A stretch of DNA of 64,000 nt. It comes from Micromussa lordhowensis. Taxonomy: Eukaryota > Cnidaria > Anthozoa > Scleractinia > Lobophylliidae. The stretch's first letter is position 1. The number at the start of each line of letters is the position of its first letter. The notes below the pieces were generated by a model. The model was given only the letters and a program-made list of their open reading frames with translations, did no database searches and was not told the origin of the DNA. The stretch is from NCBI GenBank assembly GCA_964020085.1, contig OZ026600.1, positions 11,443,348-11,507,347 on the forward strand, written 5' to 3'. Position numbers and translations under genes: made by a program. This document shows positions 59,601 through 64,000 of this stretch, in pieces.

Positions 59601-62060
59601 GCATCATCTCCTGATTGGTATGCGCTTGAAGTGCAATCATAGGAGAACATTTTGCTGCAAACCGCGGCTCCAAAAGTGCCCGTAGAGCCGAGTTATGACA
59701 AATTTGCCAAGGACACCTAAATCGGCCATTTTCTGAGATTTTGCCAAGTGGAGAGCAAGAGAAAATGCTCAAAAAAGTAGGCCGACTATAGGGGCTTCAT
59801 AAACACCCTGGCGCAAATTGCATCATTTTCTAATTGGTATGCGCTTGAAGTGCAATCATAGGAACACATTTTGCTGCAAACCGCGGCTCCAAAAGTGCCC
59901 GTAGAGCCGAGTTATGACATATTTGCCAAGGACACCTAAATCGGCCATTTTCTGAGATTTTGCCAAGGGGGGACCAAGGGAAAATGCTCAAAAAAGTAGG
60001 CCGACTAAAGGGGCTTCAAAAACACCCTGGCGCAAATTGCATCATCTCCTAATTGGTATGCACTTGAAGTGCAAACATAGGAGAACATTTTGCTGCCAAC
60101 CGCGGCTCCAAAACTGCCCGTAGAGCCGAGTTATGACAAATTTGCCAAGGACACCTAAATCGGCCATTTTCTGAGATTTTGCCAAGTGGGGACCAAGGGA
60201 AAATGCTCAAAAAAGTAGGCCGACTATAGGGGCTTCATAAACACCTTGGCGCAAATTGCATCATCTCCTAATTGGTATGCGCTTGAAGTGCAATTATAGG
60301 AGTACATTTTGCTGCAAACCGCGGCTCCAAAAGTGCCCGTAGAGCCGAGTTATGACAACTTTGCCAAGGACACCTAAATCGGCCATTTTCTGAGATTTTG
60401 CCAAGGGGGGACCAAGGGAAAATGCTCAAAAAAGTAGGCCGACTGTAGGGGCTTCAAAAACACCCTGGCGCAAATTCCATCATCTCCTAATTGGTATGCA
60501 CTTGAAGTGCAATCATAGGAACACGTTTTGCTGCAAACCGCGGCTCCAAAAGTGCCCGTAGAGAAGAGTTATGACAAATTTGCCAAGGACACCTAAATCG
60601 GCCATTTTCTGAGATTTTGCCAAGGGGGGACCAAGGGAAAATGCTCAAAAAAGTAGGCCGACTATAGGGGCTTCATAAACACCCTGGCGCAAATTGCATC
60701 ATCTCCTAATTGGTATGCGCTTGAAGTGCAATCATAGGAGAACATTTTGCTGCAAACCGCGGCTCCAAAAGTGCCCGTAGAGCCGAGTTATGACAAATTT
60801 GCCAAGGACGTCTTAATCGGCCATTTTCTGAGAATTTGCCAAGGGCGGACCAAGGGAAAATGCTCAAAAAAGTAGGCCGACTGTAGGGGCTTCAAAAACA
60901 CCCTGGCGCAATTTGCATCATCTTCTAATTGGTATGAGCTTGAAGTGGAATCATAGGACAACATGTTGCTGCAAACCGCGGCTCCAAAAGTGCCCGTAGA
61001 GCCGAGTTATGACAAATTTGCCAAGGACACCTAAATCGGCCATTTTCTGAGATTTTGCCAAGGGGAGACCAAGGGAAAATGCTCAAAAAAGTAGGCCGAC
61101 TATAGGGGCTTCAAAAACACCTTTGCGCAAATTGCATCATCCCCTAATTGGCATGCGCTTGAAGTGCAATCATAGGAACACATTTTGCTGCAAACCGCGG
61201 CTCCAAAAGTGCCCGTAGAGCCCAGTTATGACAACTTTGCCAAGGACACCTAAATCGGCCATTTTCTGAGATTTTGCAAAGGGGGGACCAAGGGAAAATG
61301 CTCAAAAAAGTAGGCCGAATATAAGGGCTTCATAAACACCCTGGCGCAAATTGCATTATCTCCTAATTGGTATGCGCTTGAAGTGCAATTATAGGAGAAC
61401 ATTTTGCTGCAAACCGCGGCTCCAAAAGTGCCCGTAGAGCCGAGTTATGACAAATTTGCCAAGGACACCTAAATCGGCCATTTTCTGAGATTTTGCCAAG
61501 TGGAGACCAAGAGAAAATGCTCAAAAAAGTAGGCCGACTATAGGGGCTTCATAAACACCCTGGCGCAAATTGCATCATCTTCTAATTGGTATGCGCTTCA
61601 AGTGCAATCATAGGAACACATTTTGCTGCAAACCGCGGCTCCAAAAGTGCCCATAGAGCCGAGTTATGACAAATTTGCCAAGGACACCTAAATCGGCCAT
61701 TTTCTGAGATTTTGCCAAGGGCGGACCAAGGGAAAATGCTCAAAAAAGTAGGCCGACTATAGGGGCTTCATAAACACCCTGGCGCAAATAACATCATCTC
61801 CTAATTTGTATGCGCTTGAAGTGCAATCATAGGAGAACATTTTGCTGCAAACCGCGGGTCCAAAAGTGCCCGTAGAGCCGAGTTATGACAAATTTGCCAA
61901 GGACACCTTAATCGGCCATTTTCTGAGAATTTGCCAAGGGGGGAGCAAGGGAAAATGCTCAAAAAAGTAGGCCGAATGTAGGGGCTTCAAAAACACCTTT
62001 GCGCAAATTGCATCATGTTCTAATTGGTATGAGCTTGAAGTACAATCATAGGACAACATT
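56668..62060 (+). repeat. Satellite B domain between the three-monomer array and the last repeat block
   Basis: This contains the first copy of the 5,037-bp repeat (57,020-58,960). A relative of the three-monomer unit follows (cccatagagccgag with cat at 58805, then cgcgggtcc near 59,008). Next is a block like 49.5-50.3 kb (cggctccaaaactgcccg near 60,107; ggagtacatttt near 60,299), and then a 61 kb copy of the ggacaacatgttgc block. One odd copy at 60,560 has gtagagaagagttatg instead of gtagagccgagttatg, and another near 60,808 has ggacgtcttaatcgg. Confidence 0.7.
57020..58963 (+). repeat. 5,037-bp-offset repeat, copy 1
   Basis: The markers catcttcttattggtatgcg (57,198), ggaaaatgctcagaaaag (57,570), ggacaacatgttgctgc (57,671), ctgacgcaaattgc (58,713) and cccatagagcc (58,803) all recur 5,037 bp downstream. 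That is 23 monomers with no net length change. The left limit is set where 57,004 has gtgcaatcataggagaac and the partner has gtacaatcataggacaac. Confidence 0.88.
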
Positions 62061-64000
62061 TTGCTGCAAACCGCGGCTCCAAAAGTGCCCGTAGAGCCGA
62101 GTTATGACAAATTTGCCAAGGACACCTAAATCGGCCATTTTCTGAGATTTTGCCAAGTGGAGACCAAGAGAAAATGCTCAAAAAAGTAGGCCGACTATAG
62201 GGGCTTCATAAACACCCTGGCGCAAATTGCATCATCTTCTTATTGGTATGCGCTTGAAGTGCAATCATAGGAACACATTTTGCTGCAAACCGCGGCTCCA
62301 AAAGTGCCCGTAGAGCCGAGTTATGACAACTTTGCCAAGGACACCTAAATCGGCCATTTTCTGAGATTTTGCCAAGGGGGGACCAAGGGAAAATGCTCAA
62401 AAAAGTAGGCCGACTATAGGGGCTTCATAAACACCCTGGCGCAAATTGCATCATCTCCTAATTGGTATGCGCTTGAAGTGCAATCATAGGAGAACATTTT
62501 GCTGCAAACCGCGGCTCCAAAAGTGCCCGTAGAGCCGAGTTATGACAAATTTGCCAAGGACACCTTAATCGGCCATTTTCTGAGAATTTGCCAAGGGCGG
62601 ACCAAGGGAAAATGCTCAGAAAAGTAGGCCGACTGTAGGGGCTTCAAAAACACCCTGGCGCAATTTGCATCATCTTCTAATTGGTATGAGCTTGAAGTGC
62701 AATCATAGGACAACATGTTGCTGCAAACCGCGGCTCCAAAAGTGCCCGTAGAGCCGAGTTATGACAAATTTGCCAAGGACACCTAAATCGGCCATTTTCT
62801 GAGATTTTGCCAAGGGGAGACCAAGGGAAAATGCTCAAAAAAGTAGGCCGACTATAGGGGCTTCAAAAACACCTTTGCGCAAATTGCATCATCCCCTAAT
62901 TGGCATGCGCTTGAAGTGCAATCATAGGAACACATTTTGCTGCAAACCGCGGCTCCAAAAGTGCCCGTAGAGCCCAGTTATGACAACTTTGCCAAGGACA
63001 CCTAAATCGGCCATTTTCTGAGATTTTGCCAAGGGGGGACCAAGGGAAAATGCTCAAAAAAGTAGGCCGAATATAGGGGCTTCATAAACACCCTGGCGCA
63101 AATTGCATCATCTCCTAATTGGTATGCGCTTGAAGTGCAATTATAGGAGAACATTTTGCTGCAAACCGCGGCTCCAAAAGTGCCCGTAGAGCCGAGTTAT
63201 GACAAATTTGCCAAGGACACCTTAATCGGCCATTTTCTGAGAATTTGCCAAGTGGGGACCAAGGGAAAATGCTCAAAAAAGTAGGCCGACTGTAGGGGCT
63301 TCAAAAACACCCTGGCGCAAATTCCATCATCTCCTAATTGGTATGCGCTTGAAGTGCAATCATAGGAACACATTTTGCTGCAAACCGCGGCTCCAAAAGT
63401 GCCCGTAGAGCCGAGTTATGACAAATTTGCCAAGGACACCTTAATCGGCCATTTTCTGAGAATTTGCCAAGTGGGGACCAAGGGAAAATGCTCAAAAAAG
63501 TAGGCCGACTATAGGGGCTTCAAAAACACCTTTGCGCAAATTGCATCATCTCCTAATTGGTATGCGCTTGAAGTGCAATCATAGGAGAACATTTTGCTGC
63601 AAACCGCGGCTCCAAAAGTGCCCGTAGAGCCGAGTTATGACAAATTTGCCAAGGACACCTAAATCGGCCATTTTCTGAGATTTTGCCAAGTGGAGACCAA
63701 GAGAAAATGCTCAAAAAAGTAGGCCGACTATAGGGGCTTCATAAACACCCTGACGCAAATTGCATCATCTCCTAATTGGTATGCGCTTGAAGTGCAATCA
63801 TAGGAACACATTTTGCTGCAAACCGCGGCTCCAAAAGTGCCCATAGAGCCGAGTTATGACAAATTTGCCAAGGACACCTTAATCGGCCATTTTCTGAGAA
63901 TTTGCCAAGGGCGGACCAAGGGAAAATAATCAAAAAAGTAGGCCGACTGTAGGGGCTTCAAAAACACCCTGGCGCAAATTGCATCATGTTTTAATTGGTA
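62060..64000 (+). repeat. 5,037-bp-offset repeat, copy 2, running off the window
   Basis: This matches 57,020-58,963 throughout. The clearest difference I found is gggaaaataatcaaaaaag at 63,922 against gggaaaatgctcaaaaaag in copy 1. Because the match is still intact at the last base, the duplication must extend beyond 64,000, and its true length cannot be given. Confidence 0.88.

Larger units (their letters stand above)
5571..64000 (+). repeat. Satellite family B array, 219-bp monomer, about 267 copies
   Basis: This is an uninterrupted head-to-tail array of a 219-bp unit. Phasing on tatgcgcttgaag gives starts such as 5789, 6008, 6227, 6445, 6664, 6883, 7102, 7321, 7540 and 7758, all 218 or 219 bp apart. 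Conserved words in order are gtgcaatcatagg, acattttgctgcaaaccg, cggctccaaaagtgcccg, tagagccgagttatgac, atttgccaaggacacct, aatcggccattttctgag, gggaccaagggaaaatgc, aaaaaagtaggccgac, aggggcttc, acaccctggcgcaaatt and catcatctcctaattgg. Copies differ at few positions. The 218-bp copies usually carry aattgatcatc in place of aattgcatcatc. Within each unit tttgccaagg occurs twice, 37 bp apart (5651 and 5688 in the first copy). No spacer, inversion, transposon or gene interrupts the array, and it runs off the right edge. Confidence 0.97.

Noticed and set aside
5571..64000. CRISPR array
   Set aside because: The repeats are regular but adjoin one another directly; there are no unique spacers, leader or cas genes, and the unit is far too long.
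1..64000. CENP-B box or other known centromere-protein motif
   Set aside because: I looked for the NTTCGNNNNANNCGGGN pattern in both consensus units and found no match, so a centromere role cannot be argued from motifs.
1..64000. Alpha, beta or gamma satellite of primates (gamma is about 220 bp)
   Set aside because: Unit length alone is similar for gamma satellite; the B sequence does not look like the GC-rich gamma repeat, and neither family shows alpha-satellite features.
1..64000. rRNA, tRNA, telomere repeats, transposon ends, promoters or terminators
   Set aside because: No cloverleaf, rRNA-like stretch, telomere-type short repeat, terminal repeat or target-site duplication was found; every part of the window is accounted for by A or B monomers.

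Overview
The window is entirely tandem satellite DNA. I find no protein-coding gene, RNA gene, mobile element or single-copy sequence in it. Two unrelated-looking satellite families meet at one abrupt junction: family A fills 1 to about 5,573 and family B fills about 5,571 to 64,000, and both continue past the window edges. All copies lie in the same orientation. Long, homogeneous, gene-free arrays of this kind indicate a eukaryotic nuclear genome, typically centromeric, pericentromeric or another heterochromatic block. Monomer sizes and sequence composition fit a plant best, but I do not recognise either family and cannot name a species.

Family A (about 39 monomers) alternates between a 134-bp and a 160-bp monomer, giving a 294-bp dimer as its higher-order unit. 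The two types differ by a GC-rich segment with short inverted-repeat ends. The alternation breaks down in the last kilobase before the junction. Much of the variation between copies is C to T or G to A at CpG sites, as expected from DNA methylation and deamination.

Family B (about 267 monomers) has a very constant 219-bp unit. Superimposed on this is a patchwork of higher-order repeats at many scales: 438 bp (2 monomers), about 655 bp (3), 875 bp (4), 1,094 bp (5), 1,532 bp (7), 1,751 bp (8), 1,970 bp (9), 3,721 bp (17), 4,596 bp (21), 5,037 bp (23), 5,256 bp (24), 5,690 bp (26), 6,347 bp (29), and a segment repeated at about 16 kb. Almost every offset is a whole number of monomers minus a few single-base deletions that can be located. 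The history is therefore one of in-register unequal exchange and segmental duplication. The most striking block is 13,217-20,658, two tandem 3,721-bp copies in which I found no difference at the sites compared.

Regional layout of B: 5,571-7,050 edge monomers; 7,050-11,230 four- and seven-monomer units; 11,110-20,658 nested 1,751, 1,094 and 3,721-bp duplications; 20,659-24,500 older copies of the same; 24,450-43,800 a domain built round a two-monomer marker module (called Q-R here) and a marker monomer (called P here), with several 2-3 kb blocks repeated at 4.6, 5.7 and 16 kb; 43,800-52,000 a domain sharing blocks at 4.8 and 5.3 kb offsets; 52,000-64,000 a domain with a three-monomer array and a 5,037-bp repeat. 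All comparisons were made by eye from positions of diagnostic variants, so block ends are accurate to tens of bases at best. The open reading frames present are by-products of repeat units divisible by three, not genes.
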